Shown: positions 46,696 through 55,587 of the stretch, piece by piece | Position numbering within the stretch: position 1 is the stretch's first letter | Layout of the letters: each line of letters starts with the position of its first letter | NCBI GenBank assembly: GCA_028688575.1 | Contig: JAQTXW010000004.1 | Location: forward strand, 1 to 62,246 | From: Methylotenera sp. | GTDB lineage: Bacteria > Pseudomonadota > Gammaproteobacteria > Burkholderiales > Methylophilaceae | DNA length: 62,246 nt | Reading direction: 5' to 3' | Translations under genes and position numbers: made by a program | The notes under the pieces: model-generated | Told to the model about the DNA's origin: nothing | Seen by the model: only the letters and a program-made list of their open reading frames with translations | Databases searched by the model: none

Positions 46696-48191
46696 GGTTG
46701 AACCTCTTCATATAATGCGTTAATTTTATCTTGATAAGATTGCCAAATCATCTCGCGACGATTGCGGCCATTAGTGGTGAGTTGCTGATTGGCTACGCTA
46801 AACGGGGCATCGGCATTGATCCAGCGTTTAATTCTGGCGTAATCTGGCAAGTGTTGATTGATGGTTTGTATTACGGACTCAATTTGTGCCGTTGTTGATA
46901 AGGCTTTAGGCACAATGACCGCCACATTCCATGGCCTTGCTTCACCAAAGATGGCTGCCTGCGCAATCAATGGCGATATTTTAAGTTCGCGCTCTACCCA
47001 CTCAGGCGACACATTGCGCCCGAATGAGGTGATAAAAATATTCTTTTTACGGCCAGAGATAAATAAATAACCGTCGTCGTCGATATGACCGATGTCACCA
47101 GTAGGTACAGTGTCGCCGGGTAAATTATCTTGGCCAACATAACCAAGATAAGCATTACCTTGCACAATAATTTCATTGTCATCACTCAATGTCACATTCA
47201 CATGTGGTAGAACTCTCCCCACACTGCCAACCTTGTTAGACTGTGGCTGGTTAAGCGACACGACAGATGCGCATTCAGAAAGCCCGTAACCTTCATATAC
47301 AGGCAGCATCAAATCTTTTGCGCGTTTAATGAGCTGGGGTGATACAGAGGCACCGCCTACGGCTAAAAAGCGTAAATTACACGGTGGAGGCGCACCTGCT
47401 TCCAGAAGTAGTACGAGTGCATGCAATAATTCTGGGGTGAAAATTGCTGTGGTGGCATGTGCTACTCCTAGCATATTGCATAGTTTCTGTACATCCAAGC
47501 CCGATGCGCCAGAGAGCCCAATGGCTTGGCTAGGTAAAACCACACAGCTGGCACCTGCTAATAACGGTGCATAAATACCTGCTACATTTTCGAGCAAGGT
47601 GGCCAGTGGCAAAACATTCAAATGGATATCCTGCGCATTTAACTCACCGATCTGGGTGATGGATGCCGCCACTTTTAGCATATTTTCTGCACTTAAGCAC
47701 ACGCCTTTGGGGTTGCCAGTGGTGCCTGAAGTGTAGGTGATTTTTGCAGTGCCTGCGGGGAGTGTGACAGGATGTGTCTGCCGCAAATCAAATTGTGTGA
47801 GCTTCTTACCAGCAACGGTGAATTGCGCTGCTTGCATGATGCGATCTGCAAGTAAAGGCTCAAAGGTTTCTGGGTGATCGGTGATTAATATTTCGGCGCC
47901 AGCATCTTGTATGGCATGTAGCCACTGCGCGGATGAAAAGAAAAATGGCAAAGGCACGAGGGGAATGAGGCATTCGAGCGCGGCTAAATCTAAAATGACC
48001 CATGCGGGGCTGTTTTCTACAGCCAGCGCGACAGTCTTTCCCACCAATGCATGCCAAGCTTTTGCCTGCTCGCTGATTGCCAAATAGAGTGTGGCGTAAT
48101 CAATAGCGATATGTTCACTATGAAGTGCTAATTTATCAGGCTGCTGTGCAGCATGCTCAGCAATGGCCGCCATGAGTTTATTATGATGCAT
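46692..48191 (-). CDS. AMP-binding acyl ligase (long-chain acyl-CoA/ACP synthetase type)
   Basis: A 499-aa ANL-superfamily enzyme that activates a carboxylate as acyl-AMP. Motifs: ATP loop ITYTSGTTGNPKGVCL, the EGYGLSECASVVSLN motif, the TGDIGHIDDDGYLFISGRKKN hinge (cited in part: GDIGHIDDDGYLFISGR), and a C-terminal region ending NGRNRREM where Lys is expected near TTNGRNRR. It is shorter than typical FadD. Starts 6 bases beyond the left target duplication of the miniature element, and is followed without a gap by the diiron protein. Confidence 0.9.
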   Translation of the reverse strand: MHHNKLMAAIAEHAAQQPDKLALHSEHIAIDYATLYLAISEQAKAWHALVGKTVALAVENSPAWVILDLAALECLIPLVPLPFFFSSAQWLHAIQDAGAEILITDHPETFEPLLADRIMQAAQFTVAGKKLTQFDLRQTHPVTLPAGTAKITYTSGTTGNPKGVCLSAENMLKVAASITQIGELNAQDIHLNVLPLATLLENVAGIYAPLLAGASCVVLPSQAIGLSGASGLDVQKLCNMLGVAHATTAIFTPELLHALVLLLEAGAPPPCNLRFLAVGGASVSPQLIKRAKDLMLPVYEGYGLSECASVVSLNQPQSNKVGSVGRVLPHVNVTLSDDNEIIVQGNAYLGYVGQDNLPGDTVPTGDIGHIDDDGYLFISGRKKNIFITSFGRNVSPEWVERELKISPLIAQAAIFGEARPWNVAVIVPKALSTTAQIESVIQTINQHLPDYARIKRWINADAPFSVANQQLTTNGRNRREMIWQSYQDKINALYEEVQP

Positions 48192-48201
48192 GACTTATCA
48201 T

Positions 48202-48374
48202 CCCATATTTTCCATTAGGCGATTTTGCATCTACTTGCATGTCAACTTGCCCATTTCGCGTCTTTTTTTGTGCATATGTTCTGTCAGTAGAATGACTATT
48301 GGCAGAACATATGCACAAAAAATCCATCAAGCTGTGCGGCAGTTGCCACTGCAAGTCCTAATGGAAAATATGGG
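48202..48374. mobile_element. Miniature inverted-repeat element, copy 2
   Basis: A 173-bp relative of the element at 26916. Termini CCCATATTTTCCATTAGG and complement are perfect over 18 bp. Flanks are ATCAT at 48197-48201 and 48375-48379, a perfect 5-bp target duplication. An inner inverted repeat TTTTTTGTGCATATGTTCTG is also perfect and encloses a ~19-base core containing GAATGACTATTG. It has inserted between the hemolysin-family gene and the AMP-ligase gene. The right-hand ATCAT supplies the hemolysin-family stop codon. Joining the flanks at one ATCAT recreates an operon with a 6-base gap. Confidence 0.92.
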
Positions 48375-48375
48375 A

Positions 48376-49044
48376 TCATTTCGCAACGCCTCTCACCGCA
48401 ACAACTTGCGGTGCGTTGTCATAATATTTACCCCAGATGACTTGCTCTTCAGCGCTTAAGCGTGATTTATCAGCGGGGTGCAGCGCATAGACATCGCGAC
48501 CACCTTTGATTAAGCCGTTTTGCAGGCTGTGGTGAGCGGTGGCTACACACCATTCCACACCAATATCTAAACTGTGCTGAATCACATGTGCGATTAAAAT
48601 GCCTGCATTACGCGGGTTATCAACGGCCAGGTTGCCGATTTCTGTAATTTGCTGACGTGTAATGGGCTGATTGAAGCGTTTTGACAACACGGTTTCAATG
48701 GGTACATCCAGATAGCGCTCCAAAAATAGCGGTGCCGAGTCAGCTTTTCTCAAACCAAACGCTGCTACCAGCTGCCCAGTATCTCCATCCCGCAAGCTAA
48801 CGAGCTGCGGCATAAATTGCTGAATGTCTGCACCATAAGTTTTTGTAAACACTGCGTGTACAAATTGCTCAATCTCTTCACGGTCTGCAGCGTTGATATC
48901 GGAGCTTGCCACTATGATATTTTTTGCCTGATGCCGTTTATTTGCCGCAAATGGACGTGCCTTATAAGCAGCCTCTGCGTTAAAGAAGGTCTCAGGAAAA
49001 TGTAATCCTGCATAAGTCGCACTTAGCATTTTGTGTTTCACCAT
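48376..49044 (-). CDS. Thermostable hemolysin family protein (GNAT-like)
   Basis: A 222-aa protein of the thermostable (delta) hemolysin family, named after a Vibrio parahaemolyticus protein. The fold is related to GNAT acyltransferases. The central part FGLRKADSAPLFLERYLDVPIETVL and the TEIGNLAVDNPRNAG motif are typical. There is no signal peptide, so a toxin role is doubtful. Gene neighbours (AMP-ligase, diiron protein, SDR) suggest acyl transfer or condensation in a small-molecule pathway (inference). First gene of its operon. Its stop codon lies inside the right target duplication of the miniature element. Confidence 0.85.
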   Translation of the reverse strand: MVKHKMLSATYAGLHFPETFFNAEAAYKARPFAANKRHQAKNIIVASSDINAADREEIEQFVHAVFTKTYGADIQQFMPQLVSLRDGDTGQLVAAFGLRKADSAPLFLERYLDVPIETVLSKRFNQPITRQQITEIGNLAVDNPRNAGILIAHVIQHSLDIGVEWCVATAHHSLQNGLIKGGRDVYALHPADKSRLSAEEQVIWGKYYDNAPQVVAVRGVAK

Positions 49045-49395
49045 GTTTGTTACTTGTGATTAAACATAGGCAAATTTTGTGCCTGATAAATGAAGTCCAT
49101 ATTGTTATTCATGTCTAGTATTGGTTAAAAACCTTAATTATTAAGTGGTTATGGGCTTGGTGGATTGGTGTGTGTGATGATTTATCTATCACGCAAGCAT
49201 GCATGAGTAGTGATTAAGTGCATTTAATCGCTATTAATTGTGCAAAATATGCAGGGTTCTTTTAGGTTGTCACGACGCAGCATGCAAATATTGCAGGCAA
49301 TACACTGACGGACTTAGGTGAATGCTTATTAAAACAGTGGCTTAGGTGGCTGGCATGTGCTAATATTGCGCTTTATCTTTGAATCATTGTGTTAT
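49045..49395. other. Divergent intergenic region between the hemolysin-family cluster and PAP2 gene
   Basis: About 350 AT-rich bases that must hold both promoters. I see a dyad GTGAT/ATCAC around 49177-49193 that could be an operator, but no clear consensus promoter, small gene or repeat. Confidence 0.45.
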
Positions 49396-50106
49396 ATGAC
49401 GCTTCCCCCATTGAAATCTTACATGCCATCTGAAGATTTTTGGCTAAAGCACCTGCTGGCCAGCATGTTTGTTGCCGCATTGATGTTGCTGGTTTATCCA
49501 GTTTTGCACATTGACACAAACTTAACGGATTTATTTTTTGACGCAAATCAACAGCGCTTTCCACTGAAACGTGACTTGTTTTTAACGCAATGGATGCATA
49601 TCGGGCTCAAATGGCTGATGGTCGCCGTTGCGGTGAGTAGCCTTGTATTGTGGATATCCAGTTATTTGTTGACAAGTATCAAGGCTTACCGTGCCCCACT
49701 GCTTTGGGTGTTTGTGGGGATGGTAGTCTCTACCGCGGTAGTTGCAATATTCAAACATTATAACCAACACGCTTGCCCGTGGGATTTAGCCATGTATGGC
49801 GGTAGCTATCCTTTGTTAATTTTATTTGAGCAGCTTCCAGCAGGTATCAAAGCTGGGCGATGCTTTCCTGCTGGACACCCCTCTGGCGGTTTTGCACTGA
49901 TGGCATTTTATTTTGCTTTTATCACGCGTCACCCCACTTTCGCCAAGCTGATGCTGTTATCTGGTTTGTTCATGGGCTTGGTGATGGGAGGTGTACAGAT
50001 AGTCCGTGGGGCGCATTTTTTGTCGCATGTGCTGTGGAGTGGCTGGGCGGTGTGGATGACATTGCTGGTTTTATACAGGATTTGGCCACCCCGCCCAAAT
50101 ATCTGA
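49396..50106 (+). CDS. PAP2 family phosphatase
   Basis: A 236-aa integral membrane phosphatase (5-6 helices) of the PAP2 type acting on lipid phosphates. The three-part motif is modified: KHYNQHACPWD (Lys and Pro of motif 1), FPAGHPSGGF (motif 2, catalytic His), and VRGAHFLSHVLWSGW (motif 3 Arg and His). Related enzymes dephosphorylate lipid A or undecaprenyl pyrophosphate. Start is ATG 49396; GTG at 49357 is possible but lacks a better signal. Followed 75 bases later by an LtaS-like gene on the same strand. Confidence 0.83.
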   Translation: MTLPPLKSYMPSEDFWLKHLLASMFVAALMLLVYPVLHIDTNLTDLFFDANQQRFPLKRDLFLTQWMHIGLKWLMVAVAVSSLVLWISSYLLTSIKAYRAPLLWVFVGMVVSTAVVAIFKHYNQHACPWDLAMYGGSYPLLILFEQLPAGIKAGRCFPAGHPSGGFALMAFYFAFITRHPTFAKLMLLSGLFMGLVMGGVQIVRGAHFLSHVLWSGWAVWMTLLVLYRIWPPRPNI

Positions 50107-50180
50107 CTTACAAAAATGAGCGCAATATTAATTTAAGAAACCAATTTAATTAAAAAACTTAAGAAACGATAGAAATAAAA

Positions 50181-52151
50181 ATGATGACCAATCTATTAAG
50201 ACCGATCCCCTTTAAAGTGACATTTACATGGCTTGTTGCAGGCATTGCGTTGCTGGTGTGGCTGTTGCTGCGTGTTGTTTTAACATTGCAGGTGGGTGCT
50301 GCACAAGTAAATGCAGTGGAAGTACTTAAGCTTTTTATTCAAGGCTTTTGGTTTGATATTGCCACACTGGCTTATTTAGTGGTGCCTTGGCTTTTGCTAT
50401 CGGCTTTGTTACCCAATAAGCTGCGAGGTAAAACCTGGGTCAACAATGTGCGCTGGTTGATGGTTTTCTTACTGGCATTCGGATTAATATTCGGCGCGGT
50501 TTCTGAGTTTATTTTCTGGCAGGAATTCACAACGCGTTTTAATTTTATTGCGGTGGATTACTTGATTTATACCAATGAGGTGATAGGCAACATTCGTGAG
50601 TCCTATCCCGTGCCTTTGATTTTATTGGGCATTGCCTTAATCGTGCTGTTATTGTTATTTAGCTTAAGTCGCAAAGTCCGTTTTGAGACAGCGCCAAGAA
50701 CACTTAAAGGTAAGCTGATATTGCTTGTTTTGGCGGCTACTTTACCTGTATTGAGCTACCAGTTTGCTAATGTGGATCAAATGGAGTTCAGCCAAAATAC
50801 CTATGCCAATGAGCTTTCTGGCAATGGCATTTTTAGTTTTTCGGCAGCCGCCAGACGCAATGCGTTGGATTACGACAAGTTTTATAAAACCATCCCAGAT
50901 ACCCATGCACGGCAATTATTAAAAGAATTAGGTGTTGATAGAAAAACCGTAGGCGAGATTGTTGCACGCGCTCATCAGAGCAAGGCGCACAGTGCGGCTG
51001 TAGCGTCGGCGAACCAGATGCTGGCGACGGGGCCTTTTAAGCGCAGACCCAAAAGCGTGATTGTGATTTCTGTAGAAAGCCTGTCTGCTTCCTATATGGG
51101 GACTTATGGCAATCAGGAAAACCTTACCCCGTATTTAGATAAGTTAGCGCATGAGAGCCTGGTGTTTGACAAGCTGTTTGCTACGGGCACGCGCACCGTA
51201 CGTGGGTTAGATGCACTTTCTATTGCTATTCCACCTATTCCTGGGCAGGCCATCGTACACCGCCCAGACAGTGAGCATTTGGCAACGATAGGCGAATTAC
51301 TGGAAGCCAAAAACTACGCCACGTTTTTTATCTATGGCGGATATGGTGTATTTGACAGCATGAATGCTTATTTTAGAGGGAATGACTATCAAGTGGTAGA
51401 CCGCACAGATTTTGATAAAACAACCATTCAAAGTGAAAACGTATGGGGGGTAGATGACGAAAGCCTGTTCAAAAATTCAATTGCACTTCTGGATAAACGC
51501 GTAAAAGTGCAACAGCCTTTCTTTGCACATATTATGACGACCAGTAATCACCGCCCTTATACTTTCCCCGAAGGTAAGATAGATTTGCCACAAGGTAGCC
51601 GCAGGGGCGCGGTGAAGTATACCGACTATGCGATTGGCCAGTTTATTGAGCATGCTAAAACCAAACCGTGGTTTAAAGATACGCTGTTTGTGATCGTGGC
51701 TGACCACTGCGCCTCGGTGGCAGGGAAAACCAAATTGCCTGTAGCTAAATACCATATCCCATTATTCTTTTATGCGCCAGACTTATTGCCTGCAGGGCAT
51801 TATTCACGCATCGCTAGCCAAATTGATATTGTGCCGACTCTGCTGGATGTGCTGGGTGAGCATGGAGCGCAGCATTTTTATGGTCAGTCAATGTTTGAGG
51901 CACAGGCAAAGAAATTGCCCGAGCGCACTTTTATCAGTAACTACCAATCGTTGGGCTATTACAAAAATGACAAGCTGGTTGTGTTGTCCCCTAAGCAGAC
52001 GGTTGAAACTTATCTGGTGGATGCAAAAACCTTGGAATCAACATTAACGGACATCGATGAAGAGCTCGCAAACGAGGCTGTGGCTTATTATCAAACCGCA
52101 GCACGCGCTTATAAAAATGGTGAACTCAAAGAGTTTGCAGGTATTGAGTAA
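50181..52151 (+). CDS. LtaS-like phosphoglycerol transferase/sulfatase-family enzyme, copy 2
   Basis: A 656-aa paralogue of the enzyme at 22275. Five N-terminal helices precede a periplasmic catalytic domain with VIVISVESLSASYMG (metal Glu), FATGTRTVRG (candidate nucleophile Thr), IYGGYGVFDSMNAYF, MTTSNHRPYTFPEG and LFVIVADHCASVAG. By family it would move a phosphoglycerol-like headgroup from lipid to an envelope acceptor. Lies downstream of the PAP2 gene, which could act on the lipid product. Two ATGs (50181, 50184) are possible starts. Confidence 0.88.
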   Translation: MMTNLLRPIPFKVTFTWLVAGIALLVWLLLRVVLTLQVGAAQVNAVEVLKLFIQGFWFDIATLAYLVVPWLLLSALLPNKLRGKTWVNNVRWLMVFLLAFGLIFGAVSEFIFWQEFTTRFNFIAVDYLIYTNEVIGNIRESYPVPLILLGIALIVLLLLFSLSRKVRFETAPRTLKGKLILLVLAATLPVLSYQFANVDQMEFSQNTYANELSGNGIFSFSAAARRNALDYDKFYKTIPDTHARQLLKELGVDRKTVGEIVARAHQSKAHSAAVASANQMLATGPFKRRPKSVIVISVESLSASYMGTYGNQENLTPYLDKLAHESLVFDKLFATGTRTVRGLDALSIAIPPIPGQAIVHRPDSEHLATIGELLEAKNYATFFIYGGYGVFDSMNAYFRGNDYQVVDRTDFDKTTIQSENVWGVDDESLFKNSIALLDKRVKVQQPFFAHIMTTSNHRPYTFPEGKIDLPQGSRRGAVKYTDYAIGQFIEHAKTKPWFKDTLFVIVADHCASVAGKTKLPVAKYHIPLFFYAPDLLPAGHYSRIASQIDIVPTLLDVLGEHGAQHFYGQSMFEAQAKKLPERTFISNYQSLGYYKNDKLVVLSPKQTVETYLVDAKTLESTLTDIDEELANEAVAYYQTAARAYKNGELKEFAGIE

Positions 52152-52152
52152 T

Positions 52153-52644
52153 TCAATTGCAGTTGATGCTGGGCGCATTGTTGCTGATGTCACCATTAGG
52201 CATAATCCACAATAGAGGTTTGATGCGAGTGTCCAGCTTGCAGGCATCAATATAACCTATACTGCCTTTGGTTTCTTGTATGTATCGAACCACTGCTTCT
52301 TCTGAGTAAACCACGTGTGGTGGTGAGGTGCCATGGAAATATAAACCGTTCCAGTAATCGTTCTGTGTGCTGGGTGTGCTGCCCAATACCGCATTTGAGA
52401 ATTGCAGTCGCAGGGCGTTGTCTGATGGCAGGTTGACAGGATGGATGGGTTGCCCATCTGCCCAATAGGTTTTTTTTCGCCAGTAAATAAGCTTGAGTTC
52501 ACTTAATGAAAAGTTTTTAATCACGTGTTCATGAGCGACAATAAGTGCGATGGCTGGTTTGTCTGCGGCTAGACTGTGCGAAGTGACGCTAAGACACGTA
52601 AGTATGACCATTGCAATGCAGCCTCTAAAAATGTGAATCTGCAT
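52153..52644 (-). CDS. Small phosphate ABC-type substrate-binding (PstS-like) protein
   Basis: A 163-aa exported protein (signal peptide ~1-27, ending SLAADK). It resembles one lobe of PstS-type binding proteins: LSELKLIYWRKKTYWADGQPI, SNAVLGSTPSTQNDYWNGL and QETKGSIGYIDACKL. Such short forms may be periplasmic sensors rather than transporter subunits; no pst permease genes are present. Its ATG overlaps the stop of the porin gene (TAATG), so the pair is coupled. Divergent from a kinase and regulator. Confidence 0.82.
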   Translation of the reverse strand: MQIHIFRGCIAMVILTCLSVTSHSLAADKPAIALIVAHEHVIKNFSLSELKLIYWRKKTYWADGQPIHPVNLPSDNALRLQFSNAVLGSTPSTQNDYWNGLYFHGTSPPHVVYSEEAVVRYIQETKGSIGYIDACKLDTRIKPLLWIMPNGDISNNAPSINCN

Positions 52645-53666
52645 TAAAATAGCACCGCAAAAGAGGCTGCAAAGCCACGAGGTGACTCTACAAGGTTGTC
52701 GCTATGGTTATTGCTGCCACCTGTTAATTCAAGTTTCAGCAGTTGGTTAGGTTTTATGCGCCAAGTGGTGCCAATTAGCCAGCGCTGGTCATGTCCTTCA
52801 TCTGGTCGATGCAAGGTTTCAATGCGCGCAATCGCTCGCCAGTCAGGGGTAAAGCCTATGGGTATTGCTGTTTGCAAATAGGCGCCACTTCCGCCGTCTT
52901 TATTGTGCGATGACCAGCGCTGAAATGCTTCTCCTGTAAATTCAACCCCTTGATAATGGGTAATAAAATCCAAACCCAGCAGGCGGTAACTTGGGTTGCT
53001 GATATTTTTTTCATTAAACGACATGGCGCTCAGGCCAAAATTGGCCGTTTGTCCGAAGCTCAACCGCGCGCCTTTTACGTTGTCAAATTTAAGCTCATAA
53101 TCATCATGTACCTGATCTTTAAGCGCCTCCCAAAATAGCGCATACTCAAGCGCACTCTCCTGCACGGGCATTGCACCAAACGCCATGAGGCCATTTGCAG
53201 CGATAGGGAACAATCGTCTGGTAGCCAGTGGCCGCGAGCTGGTCCACACCAGTGGTGCAGCATGTAACTGGTTCCAGCGTCCTGTCGGGGTTAGAAATCG
53301 CCCAGCGCGCAGATTGATTTTTTCAGATAAATGGTAATCGAGATAGAGTCGTTCTAAATCCAGAAAGCTCTTTTTGGTGTGAAGGCCATTGTCATCATCC
53401 CATACTAATGGGTTTTCTAATTCCAGCTCAGCAAAAAATTTAAAGCGGCTTTCATTCTGCCATGTCAAAATCAAGCTAATTTCATGTAGCGCAATTTCAG
53501 CTTCTGCATCTCTTGGTGCTGTAATGCCTGCACTGGTGTAACCGCCTAATTTGAAGTGCTCAACAAAAGAATGTGCGTTGCCAGAGGAGTCATCTGCACT
53601 TGCGGTCTTGCAGAGCAAAAGTAGCAGGGCTACACTGCTTAAACAAATTAGTTTATAAAAATGCAT
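52644..53666 (-). CDS. Putative outer-membrane porin
   Basis: A 340-aa protein with a signal peptide (~1-24, ending TASADD) and alternating beta strands ending in aromatic GFAASFAVLF, as in outer-membrane barrels. FKLGGYTSAGITAP and INLRAGRFLTPTGRWN resemble phosphate-selective porin-like (OprO/P) sequences but too loosely to name. Overlaps the PstS-like gene by one base. With the divergent kinase/regulator pair it suggests a system for an anion such as phosphate (inference). Confidence 0.78.
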   Translation of the reverse strand: MHFYKLICLSSVALLLLLCKTASADDSSGNAHSFVEHFKLGGYTSAGITAPRDAEAEIALHEISLILTWQNESRFKFFAELELENPLVWDDDNGLHTKKSFLDLERLYLDYHLSEKINLRAGRFLTPTGRWNQLHAAPLVWTSSRPLATRRLFPIAANGLMAFGAMPVQESALEYALFWEALKDQVHDDYELKFDNVKGARLSFGQTANFGLSAMSFNEKNISNPSYRLLGLDFITHYQGVEFTGEAFQRWSSHNKDGGSGAYLQTAIPIGFTPDWRAIARIETLHRPDEGHDQRWLIGTTWRIKPNQLLKLELTGGSNNHSDNLVESPRGFAASFAVLF

Positions 53667-53820
53667 GGTTGCTCCATACTCACAAGTGTGTAGATTTAGA
53701 AAAAGCTTTTATTACATGCTAGGCATTGACTAAATGCGCATTTTTTAATGCTATTTTTTTGAATTGTATTCTATTCTGCCGATGGAGCATTTATTGTAAA
53801 CATGCCACGTGTGACTAATC

Positions 53821-55548
53821 ATGCAGATTAAATTTTGGCGATTAAAGCCACTCTCCGTTAAAAAATTGCTATTGGTCAGTTTTTTATTGACGGCGCTTTT
53901 ACCTATGCTGGTTGTCACAGTGCTGGCATTTTATCAGGCGCGGACAGTATTGCGTGAAGAGATTTCGCGTGATATGCAAACGCGCGCCAATGCGGCGTTG
54001 AGTGAAATAGACAATATGATGTTTGAGCGACTGCAAAACGTGGTGTCTTGGAGCCGGTTAGAAGTCATGCAAGAGGTGGCAATCCATGACATTGATAAAC
54101 GTCTGTCAAATTTTTTAAATGAATTGCAAGTGAGTTATCGCGGTGTTTATCAGGCGCTGTATGTGGCGAATATGCAGAATATCGTGGTGGCCTCCAGCGA
54201 CCCATCTCAAATTGGTCAGCCAGTTACTCAAAACTCACCCTGGATGCAGATCAATTTTGCTAATCATCCCGTGACACTGGCGTCGCTTGCACAACAGCGC
54301 TTACCTATCGCGAGTGAAATTAAAGACGTGAATCAGCAGGCGATAGGCACTTTGTGGGTGGTGTTTGACTGGAAATATATTGAAAACATTCTAAACAATA
54401 CCAGCAACCAGGGCAGTGCCGCTGCATTACTGGATGAAAGTGCACCAAGTGAACGCGTACTCGCGCAGACTAAGGATTGGCAAAAAATCACTGCTGCGCA
54501 TGATATCTCCGAGCGCTCAAAAGTAAGCAATATGGCAACAGCACCCATATTCCATTGGGGAGTGACTATCACGCAGTACCGTTCAGTGGTCATGGCGCCT
54601 GTGCATCGCATGGGGTTTATTTTTCTCTTCTTTCTAGCTGTGACTGCGATGCTGGCAACGATACTGGCTACGCCTTTGGCGAGAAATATTACCAGACCGC
54701 TTGCCAGGCTCACACGTTATGCGCATGGATTTGTGCGCACATCACAAGCGGCATTACCGCCAGCGGACGGCCCATCTGAGGTGCGTGCACTGACAGGGGC
54801 ATTTGGTCAGATGATAGAAGACCTAACCCTCTCAAAAGAAAATCTGACACGTGCGGCCAAACTGGCTGTTGCAGGAGAAATGGCAGCGGCCATGAGCCAT
54901 GAAATCAGGACGCCACTCGGTATTCTGCGCTCATCCGCCCAAGTGCTGGCGCGCGAAAAGAATTTAAGTGCAGAAGGACAGGAGGTGGCAGTTTTTATCA
55001 GCACCGAAACCGAAAGACTGAATAAGTTGGTTTCCACTTTGGTGGATTCTGCGCGCCCACGACCGCCAGAATTTCTGCCGCATGATATGGTCTTGTTGCT
55101 AGAGCATGCGGTGGCCATGCTGCGTATGCAGGCCAATAAAAAAGACATTAGCCTTTCTTTTGAAGTGTATCCCTTACAGGAAAATATCAGCAAACAGATC
55201 ATCGTAGAATGTGATAATGAACAAATCACACAGGTGATTTTGAATTTACTGCTGAATGCAATTCAAGTGTTACCTGAGGGCGGTACACTTGCAGTGACTT
55301 TGTATGAGGCAATTGACGATGTGATGATCAGCGTTGCTGATAATGGTAGTGGCGTGAGTGAAGCACAGAAAGCGCAGATATTTGACCCATTCTTTACGCA
55401 AAGGCCTGGCGGAATTGGTCTGGGTCTGGCAGTATCAAAACAGATTGTCACCACCCACTTTGGTACACTGACGGTAGAAACCAGCACCTTAGCAGAAACT
55501 GGTGCGGATTTTAGAGTGAAGCTGCCCAAGCAGCAATTACATACGTAA
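53821..55548 (+). CDS. Sensor histidine kinase with periplasmic sensor and HAMP domain
   Basis: A 575-aa inner-membrane kinase. TM1 ~15-37 and TM2 ~265-287 bracket a ~225-residue periplasmic Cache-like domain. A HAMP domain follows (LARNITRPLARLTRYAHGF). The phospho-acceptor is His360 in MSHEIRTPLGILRSSA. The ATPase part has N-box LNLLLNAIQVL, DNGSG and GGIGLGLAVSKQI. Forms an operon with the NtrC-type regulator 39 bases downstream. Its signal may be the ligand of the divergent PstS-like protein. Confidence 0.92.
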   Translation: MQIKFWRLKPLSVKKLLLVSFLLTALLPMLVVTVLAFYQARTVLREEISRDMQTRANAALSEIDNMMFERLQNVVSWSRLEVMQEVAIHDIDKRLSNFLNELQVSYRGVYQALYVANMQNIVVASSDPSQIGQPVTQNSPWMQINFANHPVTLASLAQQRLPIASEIKDVNQQAIGTLWVVFDWKYIENILNNTSNQGSAAALLDESAPSERVLAQTKDWQKITAAHDISERSKVSNMATAPIFHWGVTITQYRSVVMAPVHRMGFIFLFFLAVTAMLATILATPLARNITRPLARLTRYAHGFVRTSQAALPPADGPSEVRALTGAFGQMIEDLTLSKENLTRAAKLAVAGEMAAAMSHEIRTPLGILRSSAQVLAREKNLSAEGQEVAVFISTETERLNKLVSTLVDSARPRPPEFLPHDMVLLLEHAVAMLRMQANKKDISLSFEVYPLQENISKQIIVECDNEQITQVILNLLLNAIQVLPEGGTLAVTLYEAIDDVMISVADNGSGVSEAQKAQIFDPFFTQRPGGIGLGLAVSKQIVTTHFGTLTVETSTLAETGADFRVKLPKQQLHT

Positions 55549-55587
55549 TTTTAGATGCAACAGGCGACAAGAGGTCGGAGTAAATAA

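Noticed and set aside
48190-48459. 89-codon plus-strand frame across the miniature element
   Set aside because: It runs through the palindrome and into the antisense of the hemolysin-family gene; no ribosome site, and the element copy at 26916 does not keep the frame.
48376-49044. True secreted haemolysin toxin
   Set aside because: No signal peptide or pore-forming pattern; GNAT-like fold and biosynthetic neighbours argue against toxin function despite the family name.
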